Below, one piece after another: positions 1-6,476 of a DNA stretch of 11,714 nucleotides. A program made the translations under genes and the position numbers. The notes beneath the pieces were generated by a model. That model did no database searches and was not told the origin of the DNA. It saw only the letters and a program-made list of their open reading frames with translations. This stretch comes from Chitinophagaceae bacterium (GTDB lineage Bacteria > Bacteroidota > Bacteroidia > Chitinophagales > Chitinophagaceae), in assembly GCA_025351145.1 (NCBI GenBank), contig JANXWM010000525.1, forward strand, positions 1-11,714, read 5' to 3'. The number at the start of each line of letters is the position of its first letter. Within the stretch, counting starts at the first letter, position 1.

Positions 1-13
1 GGTTAAAAAAAGC

Positions 14-631
14 TTAGGATTTTACATATTGCTGCACCGGCAGGCGGTTGGCAAGGCTACGGGCTAGTGTCATTTCATCAGCATACTCCAGTTCGCCGCC
101 AAAGGCAATACCACGGGCTATAGTTGTAACCCGGCAATTGAGGTGCTGCAGTTTCTTCTGAATATAATAAATGGTAGTATCGCCCTGTATATTTGGACTC
201 AGTGCAAAAACCAATTCTTCAATTTGTTCTTTTTCTATGCGGCCAACAAGCGATTCAATATTTAACTGGTCGGGGCCAATGCCATCCAGGGGAGAAATAA
301 TGCCGCCAAGAACATGATAAGTTCCGTTGAACTGCTGTGTGCCTTCTATCGCAATTACATCCCGTAAATTTTCTACCACACAAATCATGTGCTGGTTGCG
401 TATAGAGTTGGAACAGATAGCGCAAATATCCCCGTCGCTTATGTTGTGGCAACGCTGGCAAAACTTAATATCCCTGCGCATTTTGGCAATTGTTTCGCTA
501 AAATTTTCCACCACAGCGGCATCCTGTTTTAGCAGGTGCAGCACCATGCGCAAAGCCGTTTTTTTACCTATGCCCGGAAGCTTCGCAAATTCATTAACCG
601 CATTTTCTAAAAGTGATGAAGGCAATTGCAT
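14..631 (-). CDS. recR: Recombination mediator protein RecR
   Basis: RecR works with RecO (and RecF) in the cytoplasm to load RecA on single-stranded DNA at gaps during recombinational repair. The 205-residue product has the family's domain order: an N-terminal helix-hairpin-helix region (about residues 8-30, with the LPGIGKKTA motif), a four-cysteine zinc finger (C58, C61, C70, C73), a Toprim domain starting near residue 83 (VVEN, E87), and the C-terminal GGELEYADEMTLARSL signature. The length matches the family's usual 200 or so residues. I chose the ATG at 631; the frame stays open to a GTG at 709, but the extra 26 residues are basic, unlike RecR, and come from a dispersed repeat. Upstream, TATATTTG (637-644) resembles a Bacteroidota -7 box, but no matching -33 box is clear and it lies only 5 nt from the ATG, so I do not call a promoter. 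Identification is secure. Confidence 0.96.
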   Translation of the reverse strand: MQLPSSLLENAVNEFAKLPGIGKKTALRMVLHLLKQDAAVVENFSETIAKMRRDIKFCQRCHNISDGDICAICSNSIRNQHMICVVENLRDVIAIEGTQQFNGTYHVLGGIISPLDGIGPDQLNIESLVGRIEKEQIEELVFALSPNIQGDTTIYYIQKKLQHLNCRVTTIARGIAFGGELEYADEMTLARSLANRLPVQQYVKS

Positions 632-660
632 AACTGCAAATATACGGGAGTGTAAAAATC

Positions 661-721
661 TTTTTAGCCGGGCCATTAGTTCTCTGTGGCATCGGCTCTT
701 GCGTCGCACTCTTGTACGTTC
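661..721 (+). repeat. Dispersed repeat arm A (forward)
   Basis: Forward copy of the window's dispersed repeat, in the 158-bp gap between recR and the MBL-fold gene. It has the full layout: a T-run, the outer box TAGCCGGGC (665-673), about 22 variable bases, then CTC and the 19-bp core TTGCGTCGCACTCTTGTAC (699-717) followed by GTT. The core is identical in arms A, B, E and F. Just inside it, GTTCA and TGAAC (719-738) enclose an AT-rich TTATATAA palindrome. The arm lies immediately upstream of recR, so it could affect recR transcription; that is inference. Confidence 0.85.
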
Positions 722-789
722 AGATTATATAATGAACATTCCGGGTGCAGTCCTGCTTTAGCCACTAAATGAATTTGAACAGCTTTAAG

Positions 790-1533
790 TTATACCGAAA
801 ATTTGTACGCGGGTGTTTTTACATCGTGGTAAAACAGGAATGTCCAGCCCTGTTCTTTTCCCTGTTGCCACCAAAGCTGGCGCAGCTCCATGCATTTCTT
901 TCCATTAAAATCGTACTTGGCAACAAACTTGTTTTTCATCTGCTGCAACTGCGGCGCATCATCGCCGCCAAAGAAAATGGTGTCGCTATCTTCTTTTATC
1001 CAGTACACCTGGTGGTACCGGCTGTGGCCGCCTGTTACATGATAATAAATATAGCCATCTATAATGCCGTCGCCGTCAAGAAAAACCACTTGCTTATTAT
1101 TTTCAAGCACAGAAATTTCTTCCGTCATAAAAGAAGGAAAGCCCGCATCCATGGCAAAGTCAAATTCTTTTCGCTGCACATAATAAGTTGCATTAGGGAA
1201 GGCAAGCTGGTAATTGCCCAGCCTGTCTTTCATACTAATACCACCGGCATGGTCTTTATGCAAATGCGTCATCAGCACTTTGGTAATATCGCCCGGTTGT
1301 ATGCCATTTGCTTTAAGATTTGCATGTAACTGCAGTTCGCCGTTTTGCGAAAAACCCAGCCCGGCATCGAGCAGTAAAATATCCTTTTTGGTCTTTACAA
1401 CAAAAGGCAGTACTTCTACCAGCAGGCTGCCTGTGGCACGCGTTTGCAGGTCGTCTGTATCTAAATTAAACGGAACAAAAATCTTTGTTTTGTCTATGGT
1501 AAAAACGCCTTCGGAAAGTGGGATGATCTGCAT
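790..1533 (-). CDS. MBL-fold metallo-hydrolase (lactonase/glyoxalase II-like)
   Basis: Predicted cytoplasmic metal-dependent hydrolase of the metallo-beta-lactamase superfamily, 247 residues; no signal peptide is visible. The metal-binding signature H90-L-H92-K-D94-H95 sits in MTHLHKDHAGG. Further likely ligands are H170 (in TGGHSRYHQ), D191 or D192 (FFGGDD) and H236 (FYHD). The layout and length fit the broad group that includes N-acyl-homoserine lactonases and glyoxalase II-like enzymes, but the substrate cannot be read from sequence. The start is ATG at 1533; the N-terminus (MQIIPLSEGVFTIDKTKIFV) is a normal first beta-hairpin for this group, and no good Shine-Dalgarno lies upstream. The gene stands alone, with repeat arm A beyond its 3' end and repeat arm B beyond its 5' end, so it is bracketed by inverted repeats. 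No terminator was recognised. Fold assignment is firm, function is not. Confidence 0.9.
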   Translation of the reverse strand: MQIIPLSEGVFTIDKTKIFVPFNLDTDDLQTRATGSLLVEVLPFVVKTKKDILLLDAGLGFSQNGELQLHANLKANGIQPGDITKVLMTHLHKDHAGGISMKDRLGNYQLAFPNATYYVQRKEFDFAMDAGFPSFMTEEISVLENNKQVVFLDGDGIIDGYIYYHVTGGHSRYHQVYWIKEDSDTIFFGGDDAPQLQQMKNKFVAKYDFNGKKCMELRQLWWQQGKEQGWTFLFYHDVKTPAYKFSV

Positions 1534-1664
1534 GCCGCGAAATTAATTCAGCAGAATGAAAATGAGTAGTATGGTAAAAATTGTTTTCACTTCTCGTAAT
1601 GTTTGAAATGGCTGGAGATATTGGCGACGGGCATAAAGTGCAGCCAGCAGCTGCCATAAAAACC

Positions 1665-1726
1665 GAATGTACAAGAGTGCGACGCAAGAATGCTTCATAG
1701 CATTGCTGTCGCCTGGTTCACAAAAA
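1665..1726 (-). repeat. Dispersed repeat arm B (reverse)
   Basis: Reverse-orientation copy in the 193-bp gap between the MBL-fold gene and rodA. Read on the minus strand it runs from TTTTT directly after the rodA stop codon, through a diverged outer box (AACCAGGC), a small hairpin AATGC-TATGAA-GCATT (1691-1706), to the 19-bp core at 1669-1687, identical to arms A, E and F. The TGCTATGAAGCA segment is shared with arm F. The rest of this gap, 1534-1664, shows no gene or site that I can support. Confidence 0.83.
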
Positions 1727-3073
1727 TTACCGCAGCACCATTTGCCTGTCTGCATCTAACCTTACCAATATAAAAATGAGTACTGTAAATGTGAGCAGCG
1801 ATGAGCCGCCGTAACTGATCAACGGCAGTGGTATACCGATGATGGGGAAGAGGCCGATCGTCATGCAGACGTTTACAACTATGTGGAAGAAGAGTATGCT
1901 GGCTATACAATAAGCATAAACCCGGCTGAAGGCGCTCCGCTGCCTTTCGGCAATGAAGATGATCCTTAAAAGCAGTACAAGATAAAGGCCGAGAAAAAGA
2001 AAACAACCCACAAAACCAAATGCTTCGCCTAAAGAAGTAAATATAAAATCGGTGTGCTGCTCGGGAACATATTTGCCGCGTGTTTGTGTGCCTTTTAAAA
2101 AACCTTTGCCAAGTATACCACCGGAGCCTATGGCAATTTTGCTTTGCCGAACATTATAGTCATCGGGCTTTTTTACTGTTTTGGAGTTAGCGACTTCGTT
2201 TTGGGCGCTTTTATTTTGCGAGCAATCGTAATCTTTGCCGATAGCACTGTAAATACGCTGGCTTTGGTAGCACTCAAACACATGGTTGAAAATATAAGGA
2301 ACCGCAAACCGCTGAATGCCTACGCATAACCCCCAGATAGCAATGATGATAATGAGCAAGGGTCGGTCCCGCTTTACCTGCCTGCGCATGAAATATATAG
2401 TAGCTGCGGCAACAAGTGTAAGTATAATTGCAAGCGTATTGGGTTCTATAAGTAAAGTAGCCACAACCAGGGCGCCAAATGAAAAACCGATTACGAGAAT
2501 TATTCCGGGTAGCCCTTCGCGGTACATTACAATAAAGAAACTTAAGTAAGCCAAGGCGAGCCCTGCCTCATGCTGCAGCACAGACAACACTGCCGGTGAA
2601 AGCGCAATAGCCGCTGCAATGGCCTGCGATTTTGTTTTTGAGAAATCTGTATCGAGCCGCGAAAGATATTTTGCCAGTGCAAGTGCTGTAAAGATTTTGC
2701 ATAATTCTGCGGGCTGCAGGTTGAAGCCACCTCCTAAAGGTATCCAGCTTTTGGAGCCATTGATATCCTTCCCTAATACAAATGTGGCAAGCATTAATAA
2801 TATGCCGAATACATAAAACAGGTTTGCAAATGCTGTGTACAGCTTGCTGTCGCTGAGTAAAATAAATATGGCGAGAAGGGCGCAAATACCTGCAAAAAGC
2901 AGTTGCTTACTGTAGTTGGTATTGAAGGTAAAAAATGAACCCATGGTAAATTTATCAGGGTTGTATTCTACCATAAAAATGCAAAGGATGCCAATAGAAA
3001 CCAATATAGCATAAAGCCATATTACCAGCCAATCGACCCCTTTTGAAATGGAACTATGCGAAGAACTGCTCAT
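1727..3073 (-). CDS. rodA: Rod-shape peptidoglycan glycosyltransferase RodA
   Basis: SEDS-family membrane glycosyltransferase that polymerises lipid II into glycan strands for lateral wall growth, in complex with PBP2. The 448-residue product has many hydrophobic segments (first near residues 14-35) and the SEDS signatures: NGSKSWIPLGG...QPAELCKI (105-127), the periplasmic stretch YNVRQSKIAIGSGGILGKGF (306-325), PEQHTDFIFTSLGE (337-350) containing D342, the likely equivalent of the catalytic Asp of RodA, and GIPLPLISYGGSSLL (413-427). It is longer than E. coli RodA (about 370) mainly because of the segment at roughly residues 205-310, which includes a polar stretch at 281-304. The start ATG overlaps the mrdA stop by one base (TAATG, 3071-3075), which implies translational coupling. 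The order mrdA-rodA and the D342 region favour RodA over FtsW. The stop codon touches repeat arm B. Confidence 0.95.
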   Translation of the reverse strand: MSSSSHSSISKGVDWLVIWLYAILVSIGILCIFMVEYNPDKFTMGSFFTFNTNYSKQLLFAGICALLAIFILLSDSKLYTAFANLFYVFGILLMLATFVLGKDINGSKSWIPLGGGFNLQPAELCKIFTALALAKYLSRLDTDFSKTKSQAIAAAIALSPAVLSVLQHEAGLALAYLSFFIVMYREGLPGIILVIGFSFGALVVATLLIEPNTLAIILTLVAAATIYFMRRQVKRDRPLLIIIIAIWGLCVGIQRFAVPYIFNHVFECYQSQRIYSAIGKDYDCSQNKSAQNEVANSKTVKKPDDYNVRQSKIAIGSGGILGKGFLKGTQTRGKYVPEQHTDFIFTSLGEAFGFVGCFLFLGLYLVLLLRIIFIAERQRSAFSRVYAYCIASILFFHIVVNVCMTIGLFPIIGIPLPLISYGGSSLLTFTVLIFILVRLDADRQMVLR

Positions 3074-5151
3074 TATTTCTTAATTGGTTTCTTTAATGGT
3101 TTTTCGTCTGGTTTTATGATGGGCGATTTCTGTTTGTTTATATTACCGGTATCAGAATCTCTTCTGTTCGGCTCTGCTTCCGGATCGAAAGTGATCTTTT
3201 TAGTATCTACAGTATTTTCAAAAACAGGGGCTTTATCGGCATCAACCTGTTTCAGCAGTTTTGCAAGTTTTATAGAATCCTTTACGGCATACCAATGTTT
3301 AATGGCAGCAGGGATTAGGTCTGCTTTCGAAATCCTTTCCACTTCAGGTAACCTATTTGCTGAAATAGTATCGTTTAAATATTTCTCTATCATCAGCGAT
3401 GCAATTGGTGCGGCCCATGTGGCACCAAAGCCTGCGTTTTCCACCACCACAGCAATGGCTATTGTAGGGTTATCTTTTGGTGCAAAGGCTACAAATAAAG
3501 AGTGGTTTTTTCCATGTGGGTTTTGTGCTGTACCTGTTTTTGCGCAAATATCAATGCCTGGAATCTGCGCGGCTACAGCAGTGCCCGATACTGTTACATC
3601 AAGCATAGCCAACTGCACTGCATCAAAGTCTTCAGCCGAAATATTTGTTACCTGGTGTTTGCGCCTGTACTTAGACATATAAACAGTGTCATCAATATTT
3701 TCATTCTCAAGGCTGTCAACAAAATGAGGTGTGTAATAATATCCTTTGTTGGCTATAAAGCACATGGCATTTGCTAACTGCAGGGGTGTGGCCAGCATCC
3801 TGTCCTGACCAATGCCGAGGGTTAAAATATTACAACTGTTCCAGCGTGGACCACCAAAATCCCTGTTATAAGCTGCAGTGTCGGGAATATTTCCTTTGTC
3901 TTCACTGGGCAGGTCTATATTCAATCTTACCCCAAGCCCAAAAGCATTCATGTATTCTTTCCACTTTAGATAGCCTTGCTGCGGGCTTTTATATGCAGGA
4001 TTGTCGATTGCCATCCTGAACACATTTGAAAAATAGGAATTGCATGAATGCGATAAAGCCAGCCTTAAACTGGCTGCATGTCCCGCATCATGGTGTTCAC
4101 ATTTTACAACAATGCCTCCACAGGCATAATAAGCCCCTCCGCAACCATACCCGTAAGACGGGGTAATCAGCCCTTCATCCAAAGCAACCAATGCACCCAT
4201 TGGTTTAAAAGTAGAACCCGGCGGATACTGGCCTTTAATGGCCCTGTTAAATAATGGCCGTGCAGTATCTAAAACCAGCCTTCCATAATTTTTTCTGCGT
4301 TCAGAGCCGGTTAATAAATTGGGGTCGTAAGTAGGGCTTGTTGCCATAGCAAGAATGCCACCTGTTTTGGGATTAATTGCTACGGCACTGCCTATTTTAT
4401 TGCCAAGTAATTTTTCTGCGAGTTGCTGCAGTTCAATATCCATGCTGGTGTACAGGTTACGGCCTGCAAGTGCCGCAGTATCAAAAGCCCCATTTTCGTA
4501 AGAGCCCTGTATACGGTTTTTGTTATCGCGTATAGAACGTTTTACGCCACGCTGACCCATCAATATTTTCTCGTAGCTGCTTTCTAAACCAGTAATGCCG
4601 GCATAGTCGCCCATCTGGTAACCATCCTGTTTATGTTTGCGTAAAAAGGTTGTATCTACTTCACCCACATAACCAAGCACGTTGCCCGCAGCACTGTAAG
4701 GGTAGGTTCTTACCGGCCTGTCCTGCAAAATAAAGCCCGGAAATTTAAACATGTTCTCATTCAGGCGTGCATATATTTCCTGCGAAACCAACGGCGCAAA
4801 AACACTGGGTTTATAGCTTGTGTTTTTAATAATACAGCCAATCATTCTTTTGCGGTATTCTGTGGTGTCTATACCCATAATGGCGCACATGGCAGCAGTA
4901 TCTGTTCCCTTTGTTTCGTTGGGTGTAACCATCAGGTCGTACATAATGGTGTTTTCCAATACGGCCCTTTTTTTACGGTCGTAAATAATGCCCCTGTCGG
5001 GGTAAACTACCTTACGAAAAATAGCATTGTTCTCCGCCTGTATTTTATAATCTGATGAAAATAACTGCAGGTTTAACAACTGCACTGAAATTACCAGAAA
5101 GACCGCGATAAAGATTAGCTGAATTACCCTGCTCCTGCTCTGATTGTACAC
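3073..5151 (-). CDS. mrdA: Penicillin-binding protein 2 (elongation transpeptidase)
   Basis: Class B penicillin-binding protein: a DD-transpeptidase that cross-links peptidoglycan during rod elongation, anchored in the inner membrane with its catalytic domain in the periplasm. The 692 residues show an N-terminal anchor (about 9-30), a dimerisation region (PDRGIIYDR at 51-59; ILQDRPVRTYPY at 141-152), and the transpeptidase domain with S313-T-F-K316 (active-site serine), S369-C-N371 and K538-T-G540. After about residue 600 comes a charged, proline/lysine-rich tail ending KPLKKPIKK, beyond the usual fold. The start is GTG at 5151: a TAA lies four codons upstream in frame, and the first internal Met (residue 70) would remove the anchor. 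No clear Shine-Dalgarno is seen. rodA follows with a one-base overlap. mreB, mreC and mreD, which often precede this pair in Bacteroidota, are not upstream within the window. Confidence 0.95.
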   Translation of the reverse strand: MYNQSRSRVIQLIFIAVFLVISVQLLNLQLFSSDYKIQAENNAIFRKVVYPDRGIIYDRKKRAVLENTIMYDLMVTPNETKGTDTAAMCAIMGIDTTEYRKRMIGCIIKNTSYKPSVFAPLVSQEIYARLNENMFKFPGFILQDRPVRTYPYSAAGNVLGYVGEVDTTFLRKHKQDGYQMGDYAGITGLESSYEKILMGQRGVKRSIRDNKNRIQGSYENGAFDTAALAGRNLYTSMDIELQQLAEKLLGNKIGSAVAINPKTGGILAMATSPTYDPNLLTGSERRKNYGRLVLDTARPLFNRAIKGQYPPGSTFKPMGALVALDEGLITPSYGYGCGGAYYACGGIVVKCEHHDAGHAASLRLALSHSCNSYFSNVFRMAIDNPAYKSPQQGYLKWKEYMNAFGLGVRLNIDLPSEDKGNIPDTAAYNRDFGGPRWNSCNILTLGIGQDRMLATPLQLANAMCFIANKGYYYTPHFVDSLENENIDDTVYMSKYRRKHQVTNISAEDFDAVQLAMLDVTVSGTAVAAQIPGIDICAKTGTAQNPHGKNHSLFVAFAPKDNPTIAIAVVVENAGFGATWAAPIASLMIEKYLNDTISANRLPEVERISKADLIPAAIKHWYAVKDSIKLAKLLKQVDADKAPVFENTVDTKKITFDPEAEPNRRDSDTGNINKQKSPIIKPDEKPLKKPIKK

Positions 5152-5286
5152 CGGCGTATTTTATTTGTAGTAAAAACAAAGATTGTTGATGCAAAGGTTA
5201 TGATAGTTTAAAAACATCTCAATGAACTTTTTTAAAAAAATTATATAAAGTAAAAAGAGGAAAATAAAGTAAGAGTGCAACAAGAA

Positions 5287-5345
5287 TTTTGAGCCGGGCA
5301 AAGAAGTTATAATTGAGCTTCATTGCATCGCACTCTTGTACGTTT
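5287..5345 (+). repeat. Dispersed repeat arm C (forward, internally deleted)
   Basis: Forward copy with T-run, outer box GAGCCGGGC (5291-5299) identical to that of arm E, then a variable segment and GCATCGCACTCTTGTAC (5325-5341). Compared with arm E, about 12 bases (GCCTCTTGCGTC or an equivalent phase) are missing between GCATC and GCACTC. The outer box and inner end are intact, so this is a deletion inside an otherwise recognisable arm. Confidence 0.75.
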
Positions 5346-5462
5346 ATAACAATATTGGGCAACTCAATGCTGTCCTGCTAAGTTTTACAGAACCTGTTCT
5401 CTCAGTAATTATTTTCTCCATGATCTTCGCTTTGCCCAATTGAAAATGGAACGATGAAAGGA

Positions 5463-5515
5463 TTGCGACGCAAGAGGCGATGCCATGTAACTTATTTGCT
5501 GGTATTATAAGTGCC
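5463..5515 (-). repeat. Dispersed repeat arm D (reverse, degenerate)
   Basis: Reverse-orientation partner of arm C. TTGCGACGCAAGAGGCGATGCC (5463-5484, shown here only as a motif) preserves the CTCTTGCGTCGCA half of the core and the GGCATCGC segment of arm E, but the ACTCTTGTAC half has decayed. No clean CCGGGC outer box remains; GGGCA on the minus strand near 5511-5515 may be its remnant. Together C and D look like an older version of the E/F element. Confidence 0.65.
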
Positions 5516-5536
5516 CATGCCCTGGTAGAAAGATGT

Positions 5537-5570
5537 ACAAAAAACTAAAAGCCGCCTTTAGGCAGCTTTT
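5537..5570 (-). terminator. Rho-independent terminator of the ileS-dksA unit
   Basis: On the minus strand, AAAAGCTGCC-TAAA-GGCGGCTTTT (hairpin 5547-5570) forms a 10-bp stem with one mismatch and a 4-nt loop, followed by AGTTTTTTGT. It begins about 27 nt after the stop codon of the DksA-like gene. The plus-strand side is also followed by T-rich sequence (GGTTTTTATTTT), so it could act in both directions, but no plus-strand gene needs it. Confidence 0.85.
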
Positions 5571-5596
5571 GGTTTTTATTTTAAAAGATACGGTTA

Positions 5597-6460
5597 CTAC
5601 TGCTCATTAGACTTTACCAGGCCAAGCTTGGCCTCAAGACTTAATGTAGCGTGGGGAACGGCTCTTAAACGGGCTTTATCAATTAATTTACCGGTAACCC
5701 GGCAAATACCATAGGTTTTATTTTCAATACGGATAATCGCTTTTTCAAGGTGATCTATATAGGTAATCTGGCGGCTTGCCATTTGGCTAAGTTGTTCACG
5801 CTCCATGCTCATTGACCCATCTTCCATAGTCATGTAGCGGTTGTCGTTATCATCGGTACCCATATCATCTTTTCTGGTAATAAGGCCCTGTAAATAATTA
5901 AGCTCTTTTTTGGCGGCTTCCATTTTTTTATTAATCAGGTCCCTGAACTCGGTTAAGTCATTATCGCTGTATCGAACCAACGGCTCATTTGCCTTTGGCG
6001 CATCAGCAGCTCTTTTTTCTAATGGTGTATAAACCGGTTGGTATGGAACACTGGTTTTAATAGTTGTCTTAGGAATTTTAACCTCTTTTACTGGCTCTGC
6101 TTTTGCAGCTTTTGCAGGTGCTTTTGCTACTGGCTTTACCGCTGCAGCTTTTACTTCTTCACTTTTTTTAGGCACTGTTTTCTCTGGTTTTTTTGGTGAT
6201 GTCTTTTTTAAAATTTTTGCAGGCAATGGCTTAGCAACGTTAATGGCCTTTGCTTTTGCAACAGGCTTTACTGTTTTTTTGGCAGACACTGGTTTTTGTA
6301 CCGGTTTTGCCAATGCAGGTCTTTTAGAATTAGCCGCTTTTGCCGGTGGGGCTGATTTTTTAGCCACTGGTTTTACCAGCTTCTTCTTTGCTGGTACAGT
6401 TTTTTTTGGAACAGCTTTTTTCGGAGCAGCTTTTTTAGCCACTGTTTTTTTTGTAGCCAT
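5597..6460 (-). CDS. TraR/DksA-like protein with histone-H1-like Lys/Ala/Pro tail
   Basis: Two-part protein of 287 residues. Residues 1 to about 150 are low-complexity and strongly basic, with about 42 lysines in AKKxAPKK- and KPVAK-like repeats and no predicted fold, like histone-H1-type bacterial tails that bind nucleic acid. Residues about 155-287 are a TraR/DksA-type domain: a helical, coiled-coil-like region (164-195), an acidic stretch DDMGTDDNDN (198-207), another helix, and a zinc-finger-like end YGICRVTGKLIDKARLRAVPH (20-odd residues from 250). Of four expected zinc cysteines only C253 remains; T256, S274 and A277 occupy the others. DksA proteins bind RNA polymerase through the secondary channel; whether this one does is inference. 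The start ATG at 6460 is 4 nt after the ileS stop and has an AAAGG ribosome site, so it is cotranscribed with ileS. A terminator follows. Domain call firm, role uncertain. Confidence 0.88.
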   Translation of the reverse strand: MATKKTVAKKAAPKKAVPKKTVPAKKKLVKPVAKKSAPPAKAANSKRPALAKPVQKPVSAKKTVKPVAKAKAINVAKPLPAKILKKTSPKKPEKTVPKKSEEVKAAAVKPVAKAPAKAAKAEPVKEVKIPKTTIKTSVPYQPVYTPLEKRAADAPKANEPLVRYSDNDLTEFRDLINKKMEAAKKELNYLQGLITRKDDMGTDDNDNRYMTMEDGSMSMEREQLSQMASRQITYIDHLEKAIIRIENKTYGICRVTGKLIDKARLRAVPHATLSLEAKLGLVKSNEQ

Positions 6461-6476
6461 ACACTTAACCTTTTTT
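6461..6476 (-). promoter_or_regulatory. Ribosome binding site of the DksA-like gene, embedded in the ileS 3' end
   Basis: The minus strand reads AAAAAAGG (6469-6476), then the ileS stop TAA (6465-6467), GTGT and the ATG at 6460. The purine-rich AAAAGG lies 8 nt before the start. This is the clearest Shine-Dalgarno-like site in the window, it supports the chosen start, and its overlap with the ileS stop suggests coupling. Confidence 0.7.

Larger units (their letters stand above)
5152..5596. other. 445-bp intergenic region with decayed repeat element
   Basis: The gap between the DksA-like gene and mrdA holds no open reading frame I can support. From high to low coordinates it contains the terminator of the ileS-dksA unit (about 5537-5570), repeat arm D, a central segment with a perfect 9-bp inverted repeat ATTGGGCAA/TTGCCCAAT (5354-5362 and 5432-5440), repeat arm C, a possible further degenerate core (AAGAGTGCAACAAGAA, 5271-5286), and an AT-rich stretch next to mrdA (about 5160-5270) that probably holds the mrdA-rodA promoter. 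I could not fit a TTTG/TAnnTTTG promoter pair there with correct spacing, so none is called. Confidence 0.7.

Noticed and set aside
632..709. N-terminal extension of RecR to a GTG at 709
   Set aside because: The extra 26 residues come from repeat arm A and have no place in RecR; the ATG at 631 gives the family's normal length and N-terminus.
769..1329. Plus-strand frame of 186 residues opposite the MBL-fold gene
   Set aside because: It is antisense to a clear enzyme gene with intact metal-binding motif; the protein shows no recognisable family.
1543..1755. Minus-strand reading frame of about 70 residues ending in a hydrophobic stretch
   Set aside because: It starts inside the rodA 3' end in another frame, runs through repeat arm B, has an odd composition and no ribosome site.
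5160..5270. Bacteroidota-type promoter (TTTG, about 19 nt, TAnnTTTG) upstream of mrdA
   Set aside because: Several TTTG and AT-rich near-matches exist, but none gives the expected pair with correct spacing.
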